Below, in pieces: positions 9,596-17,369 of a stretch of 64,000 nucleotides of DNA. The stretch's first letter is position 1. Each line of letters starts with the position of its first letter. A program made the position numbers and the translations under genes. A model generated the notes under the pieces. That model saw only the letters and a list, made by a program, of their open reading frames with translations. It searched no databases and was not told the origin of the DNA. Source of the stretch: Lachnospiraceae bacterium AM48-27BH (GTDB lineage Bacteria > Bacillota > Clostridia > Lachnospirales > Lachnospiraceae); assembly GCA_003478355.1 (NCBI GenBank), contig QUFC01000017.1, positions 1-64,000 on the forward strand, given 5' to 3'.

Positions 9596-10339
9596 ATGCA
9601 TGCTTTTTTACAAAAAACAGCCTGGACAATGACTGTTCCCCGCCCATATTCCTGTTTTCACTTGCTTTTCTGCGGAGTCGGCATCATTCTCGTTGGTTTT
9701 CTTGTGCATATTTTATGCAGAAAATGTTATAAAATACCATACGTGCCTTTCTACGGCTGCGGCCTGGTCCTGGCTCTTGGAGAGCTATATAAACAGTTAT
9801 TTTTATACCAGATCGTCAATCAGGGATGCTACGACTGGTGGTACTTCCCCATGCAGCTTTGCAGTACCCCCATGTATTTATGCATAATATTAATTTTTAT
9901 GCATAAAAGCAGTCCTATCACCCGCACCATCTGCACCTATCTCCAGGATTTTTCCCTTCTGGGAGGCATCATGGCACTGGCAGAACCATCCGGTCTAATG
10001 CAGCCTTACGTGTCACTGACCGTTCACGGACTGACCTGGCACCTGATCCTGATCTTCATCGGTCTTTACTGCCACCGGTGTGGTCTTGCCGGAAAAAGCT
10101 GGCGGGAATACGCAAAAACACTGCCATTACTGACAGTGTTTCTCGCTTTTGCTTCTATTATTAATGTCACCACTCATGGCCAGGCAGACATGTTCTACAT
10201 CTCGCCCTTCTATCCGGTGACCCAGATATTTTTCTATCAGGTATCACTGCTCATAGGCACTGGCGCCGGAATCGGTTTTTATATCTTCTCCATCTGCCTG
10301 GGTGGGTGGATCATCCATTACTGTCTTGGAAAGCTGTAA
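9596..10339 (+). CDS. YwaF/TMEM164-like integral membrane protein
   Basis: 247-residue protein with about seven hydrophobic helices and almost no soluble part. The WWYFPMQLCS motif near residue 83, a second-half His in the VHGLTWHL segment, and the overall length match the YwaF family (TIGR02206), which is related to eukaryotic TMEM164 acyltransferases. The bacterial function is not established. GGAGG lies seven bases upstream of the ATG. The 3' end overlaps the convergent polysaccharide deacetylase gene by 22 bases, so the two coding ends share sequence. Confidence 0.65.
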   Translation: MHAFLQKTAWTMTVPRPYSCFHLLFCGVGIILVGFLVHILCRKCYKIPYVPFYGCGLVLALGELYKQLFLYQIVNQGCYDWWYFPMQLCSTPMYLCIILIFMHKSSPITRTICTYLQDFSLLGGIMALAEPSGLMQPYVSLTVHGLTWHLILIFIGLYCHRCGLAGKSWREYAKTLPLLTVFLAFASIINVTTHGQADMFYISPFYPVTQIFFYQVSLLIGTGAGIGFYIFSICLGGWIIHYCLGKL

Positions 10340-11268
10340 TAGATCTTGCCATTTTCCATACCGCCCCGGTACTGAGCAAGCTCACTGACTGTCACCAGCT
10401 GATAGCCCTGCTCCACCAATTTCGGGATAATGGCTACTGCTGCATCACCGCTGGCATTGTATAACTCATGCATCAGCACGATGTCGCCGTCTTTTACATG
10501 ACCAAGAACTGCATCAATGCTCTTCTGGGCATTCCTGGTCTTCCAGTCCAGGGTATCGATACTCCACAAAACGATCGGTGCATCCACATTGGCTATTACG
10601 GTGGCATTCTTGCATCCACCCGGCAGACGGACCGTGGCTGCTCCTTTGCCGGAAGCGTCCGTGATGGCCTGATTGCCCTTCTGGATCTGTTCCCGGATCT
10701 GTGCTGCATCTAATTTATTCAAATACTTATGATTATTGGTATGATTGCCAATCTCATGACCTTCCGCCACCATTCTCTGCAGCTCTGCCTGATAGCTGGC
10801 ACAACGTTCACCGACTACATAGAAGGTTGCCTTGCCGCCGTACTGTGCCAGACAATCCATGATCCGGTTTCCAACCGGCGCATAAGGACCATCATCGAAC
10901 GTTAAGGCTACCATTGGCTTATCCGGGTCAATCTGGCGTCCATTATCTGTCTGGGCATTGTCTGTTGTCCCTGGAGCTGCTGTCTGGGACGGATCTGCTG
11001 ACGATCCCTGTGAACTCTGTGCATCATTTGTATTTTCCAGGTTTGAGTTCTGTGCATCACCCGGCATCACTCCTGGCTGTTCCACAATCGTTCCATCTTC
11101 ATTTTTCCACTGGGCAACACCCGGGCCTCCCTCCATATTGATCCATTCCCCCGCGATCAGAGATCTTCCAGCCGCCTGGGCATCAAATGTTACTCCAAAT
11201 GTCAGTGTCCCCGCAAGCGCCAGTCCAAATACGGCTGCGATCCACTGCCCTCTCTTCATTTTTCTCAT
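10318..11268 (-). CDS. secreted polysaccharide deacetylase (NodB fold)
   Basis: 316 residues: an N-terminal signal/anchor helix (about 8-30, ending AQAAG), a Gln/Ser/Asn/Asp-rich linker (about 65-110) and a C-terminal NodB domain. Visible catalytic features are TFDDGPYAP (general base Asp and metal Asp) and HEIGNHTNNH, which supplies two metal His ligands, followed by an LPGG segment and the late LMHE motif. Members deacetylate peptidoglycan GlcNAc or cell-surface glycans, often conferring lysozyme resistance; the actual substrate cannot be read. GAGG lies eight bases before the ATG. The gene is monocistronic and convergent with the YwaF-like gene. Confidence 0.9.
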   Translation of the reverse strand: MRKMKRGQWIAAVFGLALAGTLTFGVTFDAQAAGRSLIAGEWINMEGGPGVAQWKNEDGTIVEQPGVMPGDAQNSNLENTNDAQSSQGSSADPSQTAAPGTTDNAQTDNGRQIDPDKPMVALTFDDGPYAPVGNRIMDCLAQYGGKATFYVVGERCASYQAELQRMVAEGHEIGNHTNNHKYLNKLDAAQIREQIQKGNQAITDASGKGAATVRLPGGCKNATVIANVDAPIVLWSIDTLDWKTRNAQKSIDAVLGHVKDGDIVLMHELYNASGDAAVAIIPKLVEQGYQLVTVSELAQYRGGMENGKIYYSFPRQ

Positions 11269-11537
11269 AAGATCATCCTCTTTTCCCTCTTACTCGCGAT
11301 TGATCTTCCCTGTGTCTTTGATGGTCTGTATTCCCGCCACCAGCCACATTTCATTCCTTCTCCCATCGCCCTATCAGTATACTGTTTCTTCCTATAAAAA
11401 GCAAACCAATTAAGGGAATCTTCAGAATGAGTCATATTTTCGTCAGAATTACATATTTTCAATTTTTACCATTCTTATTTTGTGTATTTTCATAGCAGCA
11501 GATTTTAATTTTTTATTTTCTTTGTGATATTGTAGCA

Positions 11538-11595
11538 TTTTTATCAATTACGTGTTATAATTTTAACCATCTTGCACATTGTTTTTTATCAATTA
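11538..11595 (+). promoter_or_regulatory. hydrogenase operon promoter with flanking 13-nt direct repeat
   Basis: An extended -10 (TGTTATAAT, 11553-11561) lies between two identical 13-base repeats, TTTTTATCAATTA, at 11538-11550 and 11583-11595. The second repeat abuts the AGGAGG ribosome site of the first hydrogenase gene. No good -35 is present, fitting an activator-dependent or extended -10 promoter. It sits in a 338-base gap that otherwise holds only the divergent deacetylase upstream region. Confidence 0.5.
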
Positions 11596-11606
11596 GGAGG
11601 ATCCAC

Positions 11607-12101
11607 ATGACTTGTAAAAAAGATCACGTTCCTTTCAATGGTACACCAGAACAGGAAAAAGCTTTAAAAGAGGTGATTGCCCAGTTAAAGGACACCAAAG
11701 GCGCACTGATGCCGATCATGCAGCATGCCCAGGACATCTACGGCTATCTGCCTATTGAAGTTCAGACCATGATATCCGATGAAACCGGGATTCCCCTGGA
11801 AAAAATCTACGGTGTTTCCACCTTTTATTCCCAGTTTGCCCTGCAGCCAAAAGGCAAATATCAGATTTCTGTCTGCCTTGGCACCGCCTGCTACGTGAAA
11901 GGCTCTGGCGCGATTTTAAGCAAATTAGAGGAGCTTCTGGGAATTACCAACGGCGAATGTACACCGGATGGACGCTTTTCTTTAGATTCCTGCCGCTGTG
12001 TCGGCGCCTGCGGCCTTGCGCCAGTCATGATGGTCAACGATGAAGTTTATGGCCGTCTTGTTCCCGATGACATTCCTGGCATTCTTGCCAAATACAAATA
12101 G
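11607..12101 (+). CDS. hydC: NADH-dependent [FeFe] hydrogenase subunit C, NuoE-like [2Fe-2S] protein
   Basis: 164 residues with a thioredoxin-like fold. The four cluster Cys are seen as CLGTAC near residue 93 and CRCVGAC near 131, the standard NuoE spacing. The helical N-terminal half contains MPIMQHAQDIYGYLP, also typical of NuoE. In electron-bifurcating hydrogenases this subunit stabilises and wires the flavin subunit HydB. AGGAGG precedes the ATG. First gene of a four-gene operon with short gaps (18, 11 and 15 bases). Confidence 0.93.
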   Translation: MTCKKDHVPFNGTPEQEKALKEVIAQLKDTKGALMPIMQHAQDIYGYLPIEVQTMISDETGIPLEKIYGVSTFYSQFALQPKGKYQISVCLGTACYVKGSGAILSKLEELLGITNGECTPDGRFSLDSCRCVGACGLAPVMMVNDEVYGRLVPDDIPGILAKYK

Positions 12102-12119
12102 AAACGGAGGTATTTCCCT

Positions 12120-12497
12120 ATGAAAACTCTTGAAGAACTTCAGGCAGTCCGTGAAACATATCACAAACAATTAAACCTCCGCCGTGAGGACCACACCCGT
12201 ACCCGCGTGATCGTCGCCATGGATACCTGTGGGATTGCAAGCGGGGCAAAACCGGTTCTGATGACATTTTCCGATCTGGTCCAGGAACAAAACCTGACTG
12301 ACCGCTTCTGCGTCCTGCAGTCCGGCTGCATCGGCCTGTGTAAATATGAACCGGTCGTGCAGATCGAAGAACCAGGAAAGCCAACGGTTACCTACATCCG
12401 TATGACACCGGATAAGGCAAAAGAAGTTCTGGAACGCCATCTCTTAGGCGGACAGATCATTGACCAATACACCCTCGACTACGCAGATCACCAATAG
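12120..12497 (+). CDS. thioredoxin-like [2Fe-2S] ferredoxin of the hydrogenase operon
   Basis: 125-residue protein with four Cys (DTCG near 37, RFC near 63, then SGC and GLC within the next ten residues), matching the single-domain 2Fe-2S thioredoxin-like ferredoxins often found between hydC and hydB in Clostridia. It probably carries electrons within or onto the hydrogenase complex. It resembles the N-terminal domain of the next gene product, suggesting duplication. A helical N-terminal region of about 25 residues precedes the fold. Its exact role is not established for this operon type. Confidence 0.85.
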   Translation: MKTLEELQAVRETYHKQLNLRREDHTRTRVIVAMDTCGIASGAKPVLMTFSDLVQEQNLTDRFCVLQSGCIGLCKYEPVVQIEEPGKPTVTYIRMTPDKAKEVLERHLLGGQIIDQYTLDYADHQ

Positions 12498-12508
12498 GAG
12501 GTTCTCAT

Positions 12509-14296
12509 ATGTATCGTTCTCACGTACTGGTCTGCGGCGGAACCGGATGTACTTCCTCCGGAAGCCAGCAGATCATCGAAACTTTAAAAGCAGAGCTTGA
12601 AAAAAACGGACTCTCCAATGAAGTATCCGTTGTCCAGACCGGATGCCACGGGCTGTGTGCCTTAGGCCCCATTATGATCGTCTACCCGGACGCTGCCTTC
12701 TATTCTATGGTAAAAGTAGAAGATATTCCGGAAATTGTAGAGGAACATCTGCTGAAGGGCCGGGTAGTAACCCGTCTGCTCTATAAAGAAACCGTCACTC
12801 CAAACGGTATCAGGGCATTAAGTGACACCGATTTCTATAAGAAGCAGCACCGGATCGCCCTTCGCAACTGTGGCGTGATCAATCCGGAAATCATCGAAGA
12901 ATACATTGGAACCGGCGGTTACCAGGCACTTGGCAAAGTGCTGACCAAGATGACGCCTGATGACGTGATCCAGTGTCTTTTAGATTCCGGTCTGCGTGGC
13001 AGAGGCGGCGGCGGATTTCCAACCGGTCTGAAATGGAAACTGGCTAAGGGCAATGACGCAGACCAGAAATATGTCTGCTGCAACGCCGATGAAGGTGACC
13101 CGGGTGCCTTTATGGACCGTTCCATTTTAGAGGGTGATCCACACGCAGTCTTAGAGGCTATGGCCATTGCCGGATATGCCATCGGTGCCAGCCAGGGCTA
13201 TATCTATGTCCGTGCCGAATACCCAATCGCAGTTCAGCGTCTGCGTATCGCCATTGAACAGGCCAGAGAGATGGAACTGTTAGGCAAAGACATTTTCGGA
13301 ACCGGTTTTGATTTTGACATTGACCTTCGTCTGGGTGCAGGTGCTTTCGTCTGCGGCGAGGAAACCGCTCTGATGACCTCCATAGAAGGAAACAGAGGTG
13401 AACCGCGTCCAAGACCTCCATTCCCGGCCCAGAAAGGATTATTCGGAAAACCAACCATTTTAAATAACGTAGAAACTTATGCCAATATCCCACAGATCAT
13501 CTTAAACGGTCCGGAGTGGTTTGCTTCCATGGGCACTGAAAAATCCAAAGGAACCAAGGTATTTGCTTTAGGCGGCAAGATCCACAATACCGGTCTGGTA
13601 GAAATTCCTATGGGAACCACGCTTCGTGAAGTTATCGAAGAGATCGGCGGCGGCATCCCAAACGGCAAAAAGTTCAAGGCGGCGCAGACCGGCGGACCTT
13701 CCGGCGGCTGTATCCCGGCAGAACATTTTGATATCCCGATCGACTACGATAACCTGATCTCCATCGGCTCCATGATGGGCTCCGGCGGTCTGATCGTCAT
13801 GGATGAAACAGACTGTATGGTAGATATCGCCAAATTTTTCCTGGAATTCACCGTGGAAGAATCCTGCGGCAAATGTACGCCTTGCCGTGTGGGCACCAAG
13901 CGTATGTTAGAAATCCTGACCAAGATCACCAAAGGCCAGGCAACGATGGAAGACTTAGATAAGTTAGAGGAGCTTTGCTACTATATTAAAGAGAATTCCC
14001 TGTGTGGACTGGGACAGACCGCTCCAAACCCGGTACTTTCCACTCTGCATTATTTCCGTGACGAATACGAGGCACATATCAAAGAGAAGCGTTGTCCAGC
14101 CGGTGTCTGCAAGGCTCTGCTCTCTTACCACATTGATTCGTCCAAATGTAAGGGCTGTACGCTCTGTGCCAGAAACTGTCCAAACAGCGCCATCATCGGT
14201 ACCGTCCGCAATCCGCACATCATCGACCAGGAGAAATGTATCAAGTGCGGAGCCTGCATGGAAAAATGTAAATTCGGCGCCATCTACAAAAAGTAA
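12509..14296 (+). CDS. hydB: NADH-dependent [FeFe] hydrogenase subunit B, NuoF-like flavoprotein
   Basis: 595 residues. Domains in order: thioredoxin-like [2Fe-2S] (CGGTGC near residue 10, TGCHGLC near 46); NuoF FMN/NADH domain with GRGGGGFPTG near 165 and CNADEGDPGAF near 192; SLBB; the [4Fe-4S] motif ESCGKCTPC near 451; and a C-terminal pair of [4Fe-4S] ferredoxin motifs (CKGCTLCARNC, CIKCGACMEKC). It oxidises NADH or reduces NAD in exchange with ferredoxin and the H-cluster subunit. The length and domain order are those of HydB in bifurcating hydrogenases. The family usually carries out either direction depending on the ferredoxin redox state. Confidence 0.96.
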   Translation: MYRSHVLVCGGTGCTSSGSQQIIETLKAELEKNGLSNEVSVVQTGCHGLCALGPIMIVYPDAAFYSMVKVEDIPEIVEEHLLKGRVVTRLLYKETVTPNGIRALSDTDFYKKQHRIALRNCGVINPEIIEEYIGTGGYQALGKVLTKMTPDDVIQCLLDSGLRGRGGGGFPTGLKWKLAKGNDADQKYVCCNADEGDPGAFMDRSILEGDPHAVLEAMAIAGYAIGASQGYIYVRAEYPIAVQRLRIAIEQAREMELLGKDIFGTGFDFDIDLRLGAGAFVCGEETALMTSIEGNRGEPRPRPPFPAQKGLFGKPTILNNVETYANIPQIILNGPEWFASMGTEKSKGTKVFALGGKIHNTGLVEIPMGTTLREVIEEIGGGIPNGKKFKAAQTGGPSGGCIPAEHFDIPIDYDNLISIGSMMGSGGLIVMDETDCMVDIAKFFLEFTVEESCGKCTPCRVGTKRMLEILTKITKGQATMEDLDKLEELCYYIKENSLCGLGQTAPNPVLSTLHYFRDEYEAHIKEKRCPAGVCKALLSYHIDSSKCKGCTLCARNCPNSAIIGTVRNPHIIDQEKCIKCGACMEKCKFGAIYKK

Positions 14297-14311
14297 GGGA
14301 GGACAATCAGA

Positions 14312-16054
14312 ATGGATACAATCAAAGTCAAAATTAACGGCATAGAAGTATGCGCCCCAAAGGGCTCTACCATCCTGGAAGCGGCCCGTCTGGCCCATAT
14401 TGAGATTCCCACTCTCTGTTTTCTGAAGGAGATCAACGAGATCGGCGCCTGCCGCATCTGCGTGGTGGAAGTGAAAGGAGCCAGAAGCCTGGTGGCATCC
14501 TGTGTATACCCCATCAGTGAAGGCATGGAAATTAAAACCAACTCCCCAAAGGTACTGGATTCCCGCCGGAAAACCCTGCAGCTTCTGCTCTCCAACCATG
14601 AACGCAAATGTCTTTCCTGCGTGCGGAGCGGTAACTGTGAGCTTCAGCAGCTGGCGAAAGAACTGGGCGTAGAAGACGAGAATTATTATGACGGCGAGAA
14701 AACACCGTCCTGCATCGATGATAGCGCGATCCATATGATCCGCGATAACAGCAAGTGTATCCTCTGCCGCCGCTGTACTGCTGTCTGCGAAAAAGTCCAG
14801 GGAATCGGTGTCATCGGAGCCAACAACCGTGGTTTCCACACCACCATTGGTTCTGCGTTTGAAATGGGTCTGGGAGAGACCTCCTGTGTTTCCTGCGGAC
14901 AGTGTATTGCAGTCTGCCCGACCGGCGCACTTCAGGAAAAATCCCAGGTGGATGAAGTTCTTGCTGCCATTGCCGACCCATCTAAGCATGTGATCGTCCA
15001 GACAGCCCCGGCTGTCCGCGCTGCTCTGGGAGAGGAATTTGGCTATCCAATTGGCACCAATGTAGAAGGCAAAATGGCGGCTGCCCTGCGCCGGATCGGT
15101 TTTGATGGCGTTTTTGACACCAATTTCAGTGCAGATCTGACCATTATGGAAGAAGCCCACGAATTTTTAGACCGTGTGCAGAACGGCGGTGTTCTTCCGC
15201 TGATCACCTCCTGTTCTCCAGGATGGATCAAATACTGCGAACACTATTTCCCGGATATGACCGAGAACTTATCCAGCTGCAAATCTCCTCAGCAGATGTT
15301 CGGCGCCATCGCCAAATCCTACTATGCTGAAAAAATGGGATTAAAACCAGAGGACATTGTCTCTGTCTCCATCATGCCATGTACTGCCAAGAAATTCGAG
15401 ATCCAGAGACCAGACGAGGCTGCTAACGGTGTTCCGGACGTGGACTACTCCCTGACTACCAGAGAACTGGCCCGGATGATCCGCAAAGTGGGACTGCGCT
15501 TTACCACACTTCCAGACGAGGGCTTTGACTCCCCACTGGGTCTTGGAACCGGCGCCGCTGTGATCTTCGGTACTACCGGAGGCGTCATGGAAGCAGCGCT
15601 CAGAACTGCGGTTGAAACTTTGACTGGCGAAGAGCTGGCATCCCTGGATTTCAATGACGTCCGCGGCATGGAAGGCATCAAAGAGGCCACCTATCCGGTT
15701 GCCGGCATGGAGATCAAGGTTGCTGTGGCTTCTGGTCTTGGAAATGCGAAAAAATTATTAGAAATGGTAAAATCCGGTGAACGCACCTACCACTTCATCG
15801 AGATCATGGGCTGCCCAGGCGGCTGCATCAACGGCGGCGGTCAGCCGCAACAGCCGGGCTACATCCGCAATACTGTAAATATCCGCGCATTAAGAGCCAG
15901 TGTTCTGTATCAGTCCGATAAAGAGAACCCGATCCGCAAATCTCATGAGAATCCGGCAATTAAGGAATTGTATGAGACTTACCTTGGTGAACCGGGAAGT
16001 GAGAAGGCGCATCATCTGCTGCATACTTCTTATGTGAAACGGACGATCAATTAG
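14312..16054 (+). CDS. hydA: [FeFe] hydrogenase catalytic subunit A (group A, NADH-linked)
   Basis: 580 residues. An N-terminal [2Fe-2S] ferredoxin domain (CFLKEINEIGAC-RIC), a His-Cys [4Fe-4S] site (HERKCLSCVRSGNC near 97), two [4Fe-4S] motifs (CILCRRC, CVSCGQC), then the H-cluster domain. Its three signature loops are TSCSPGW, IMPCTAKKFE and MGCPGGCINGGGQP; the first has Ser in place of the usual second Cys of TSCCPxW. A short C-terminal small-subunit-like segment completes the protein. It produces or consumes H2 in the cytoplasm with the HydB/HydC subunits. The operon ends at a strong bidirectional terminator. Confidence 0.97.
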   Translation: MDTIKVKINGIEVCAPKGSTILEAARLAHIEIPTLCFLKEINEIGACRICVVEVKGARSLVASCVYPISEGMEIKTNSPKVLDSRRKTLQLLLSNHERKCLSCVRSGNCELQQLAKELGVEDENYYDGEKTPSCIDDSAIHMIRDNSKCILCRRCTAVCEKVQGIGVIGANNRGFHTTIGSAFEMGLGETSCVSCGQCIAVCPTGALQEKSQVDEVLAAIADPSKHVIVQTAPAVRAALGEEFGYPIGTNVEGKMAAALRRIGFDGVFDTNFSADLTIMEEAHEFLDRVQNGGVLPLITSCSPGWIKYCEHYFPDMTENLSSCKSPQQMFGAIAKSYYAEKMGLKPEDIVSVSIMPCTAKKFEIQRPDEAANGVPDVDYSLTTRELARMIRKVGLRFTTLPDEGFDSPLGLGTGAAVIFGTTGGVMEAALRTAVETLTGEELASLDFNDVRGMEGIKEATYPVAGMEIKVAVASGLGNAKKLLEMVKSGERTYHFIEIMGCPGGCINGGGQPQQPGYIRNTVNIRALRASVLYQSDKENPIRKSHENPAIKELYETYLGEPGSEKAHHLLHTSYVKRTIN

Positions 16055-16078
16055 AAGAATCTGTAGTCGTAAACATTC

Positions 16079-16154
16079 AAAACGCTCAGGTCTTCGGATC
16101 AGGTTACCCGATGTATCGTGCATCTGGTAACCCTGTCCAAAGCCTGAGCGTTTT
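16079..16154. terminator. bidirectional terminator between hydA and the phosphatase gene
   Basis: AAAACGCTCAGG at 16079-16090 pairs perfectly with CCTGAGCGTTTT at 16143-16154. A nested GGTTACC/GGTAACC stem with GATG/CATC closes most of the interior. A-runs and T-runs on both sides let it serve both convergent operons. Confidence 0.85.
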
Positions 16155-16190
16155 ATTATGCCAATATTACCTTTTCAATCTCCTGATCCA

Positions 16191-17369
16191 TCAAAAATAT
16201 GTAACAATAACCTTCTTTCCCATCTCTTCCATCGTGCCCCGGATCTGCTCCACCAGATTCTGTCTGACTCCCAGATCAAACGGCAGCTCCGGATTCTGAT
16301 AGGCCGGATTAACTGCCTTTCCCACATACAGATGCAGTTCCGTACACTCCTCAATCAGCATCTTCGCCACCATAGATCCGCCATTTCCCCGGTCCAGTTC
16401 CTCAAAAAACTCTTCTGAAACCGTCTCATTCTTCACGTACCGCTTTAACAGACTTAATGTCCGGTTCAAGGTCAGCACACCCTCTGTCACCAGATCAATC
16501 CCGTCAATAAAGGAAATAGGCGGAATCTCCGGATCTTCATGATCATACGATATATCCAGACTGCGCTTTAACACCCTGGAGACAATGGCGGCGCTGGTTC
16601 CACCGCAGACGATCCTTCTGGCATCCTCGTCCTCCATAAATGCCCGCACCATAGCTTCATCCTCCTCCGGATGCTCCGCAGGTCCCGTCATCAGATGCAC
16701 CGGACGCCCTTCAATGATCCGCATACAGGCGACCGTCGTGTCATCCCCCGGCCGGAACAGATACAGCTCATCACAGGCATGGCAGAGCACATTAGCCAGG
16801 CGGGAGGCCGATACCGTCAAAGCCGCCTGCTTCACCGCATACGCTGCGATATCTTCCCACTGCCATCCATAATTCAATAACTGCCCCGCTCCCGCATTGA
16901 TGGTGCCGTCGCTCATCAGGATCATCACATCCCCTTTCCGGGCCTGGAACCGGTACTCATTGATCTTTTTTCCCTTAATCTCCCTGAGATTTCGTGGAAT
17001 CTCCATCAGTTCCCCATCCCGGATAAAAATACACCCTGGATTGTCAAACTCCACCAGATATGCTGCCCCATCGTGGGACACCTGCAAAATACTGAATGTG
17101 GAATACGCTACCTGCCTCTCCTGGCAGATAGGCAGTGTCTCCACGATAGTTTCCACACATTCCTCCAATGTCGCTCCATTTAAGAACATGGTTCCCAGTA
17201 TTTTAGAGGTCAGTGTGGATAAAATATTGGCCTTAACCCCACTTCCCATGCCATCTGCCAGAATCAGAATATCAGAATCCTCCGTTTTCAGGATCTCCAC
17301 CTTGTCCCCGCAAAGCACCTCAGAAAATTTATTCAGACTTTTATATGCCACATCTACCTGAATTCCCAT
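16191..17369 (-). CDS. SpoIIE-type PP2C serine phosphatase linked to the sensory hydrogenase
   Basis: 392 residues. The phosphatase fold shows the metal-binding Asp motif ILADGMGSG near residue 34, MSDGTINAGA near 150 and a late GDDTTVACMRI near 205. The remaining roughly 180 residues form a C-terminal extension that may be regulatory. The start A is shared with the stop codon of the upstream sensory hydrogenase (TGATG), so translation is coupled. Related hydrogenase/phosphatase pairs are described in Ruminococcus-type anaerobes, where they are thought to turn H2 level into a protein-phosphorylation signal. The target protein is not encoded next to it. Confidence 0.88.
   Translation of the reverse strand: MGIQVDVAYKSLNKFSEVLCGDKVEILKTEDSDILILADGMGSGVKANILSTLTSKILGTMFLNGATLEECVETIVETLPICQERQVAYSTFSILQVSHDGAAYLVEFDNPGCIFIRDGELMEIPRNLREIKGKKINEYRFQARKGDVMILMSDGTINAGAGQLLNYGWQWEDIAAYAVKQAALTVSASRLANVLCHACDELYLFRPGDDTTVACMRIIEGRPVHLMTGPAEHPEEDEAMVRAFMEDEDARRIVCGGTSAAIVSRVLKRSLDISYDHEDPEIPPISFIDGIDLVTEGVLTLNRTLSLLKRYVKNETVSEEFFEELDRGNGGSMVAKMLIEECTELHLYVGKAVNPAYQNPELPFDLGVRQNLVEQIRGTMEEMGKKVIVTYF

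Noticed and set aside
11521..11606. Rex (NADH-sensing) operator at the hydrogenase promoter
   Set aside because: The TTGT-N8-ACAA type palindrome was not found; only direct repeats are present.
13964..15160. 398-codon ORF on the minus strand opposite hydB/hydA
   Set aside because: It is antisense to two well-conserved genes, has no ribosome site and His/Phe/Asp-rich composition typical of reverse-complement shadow frames.
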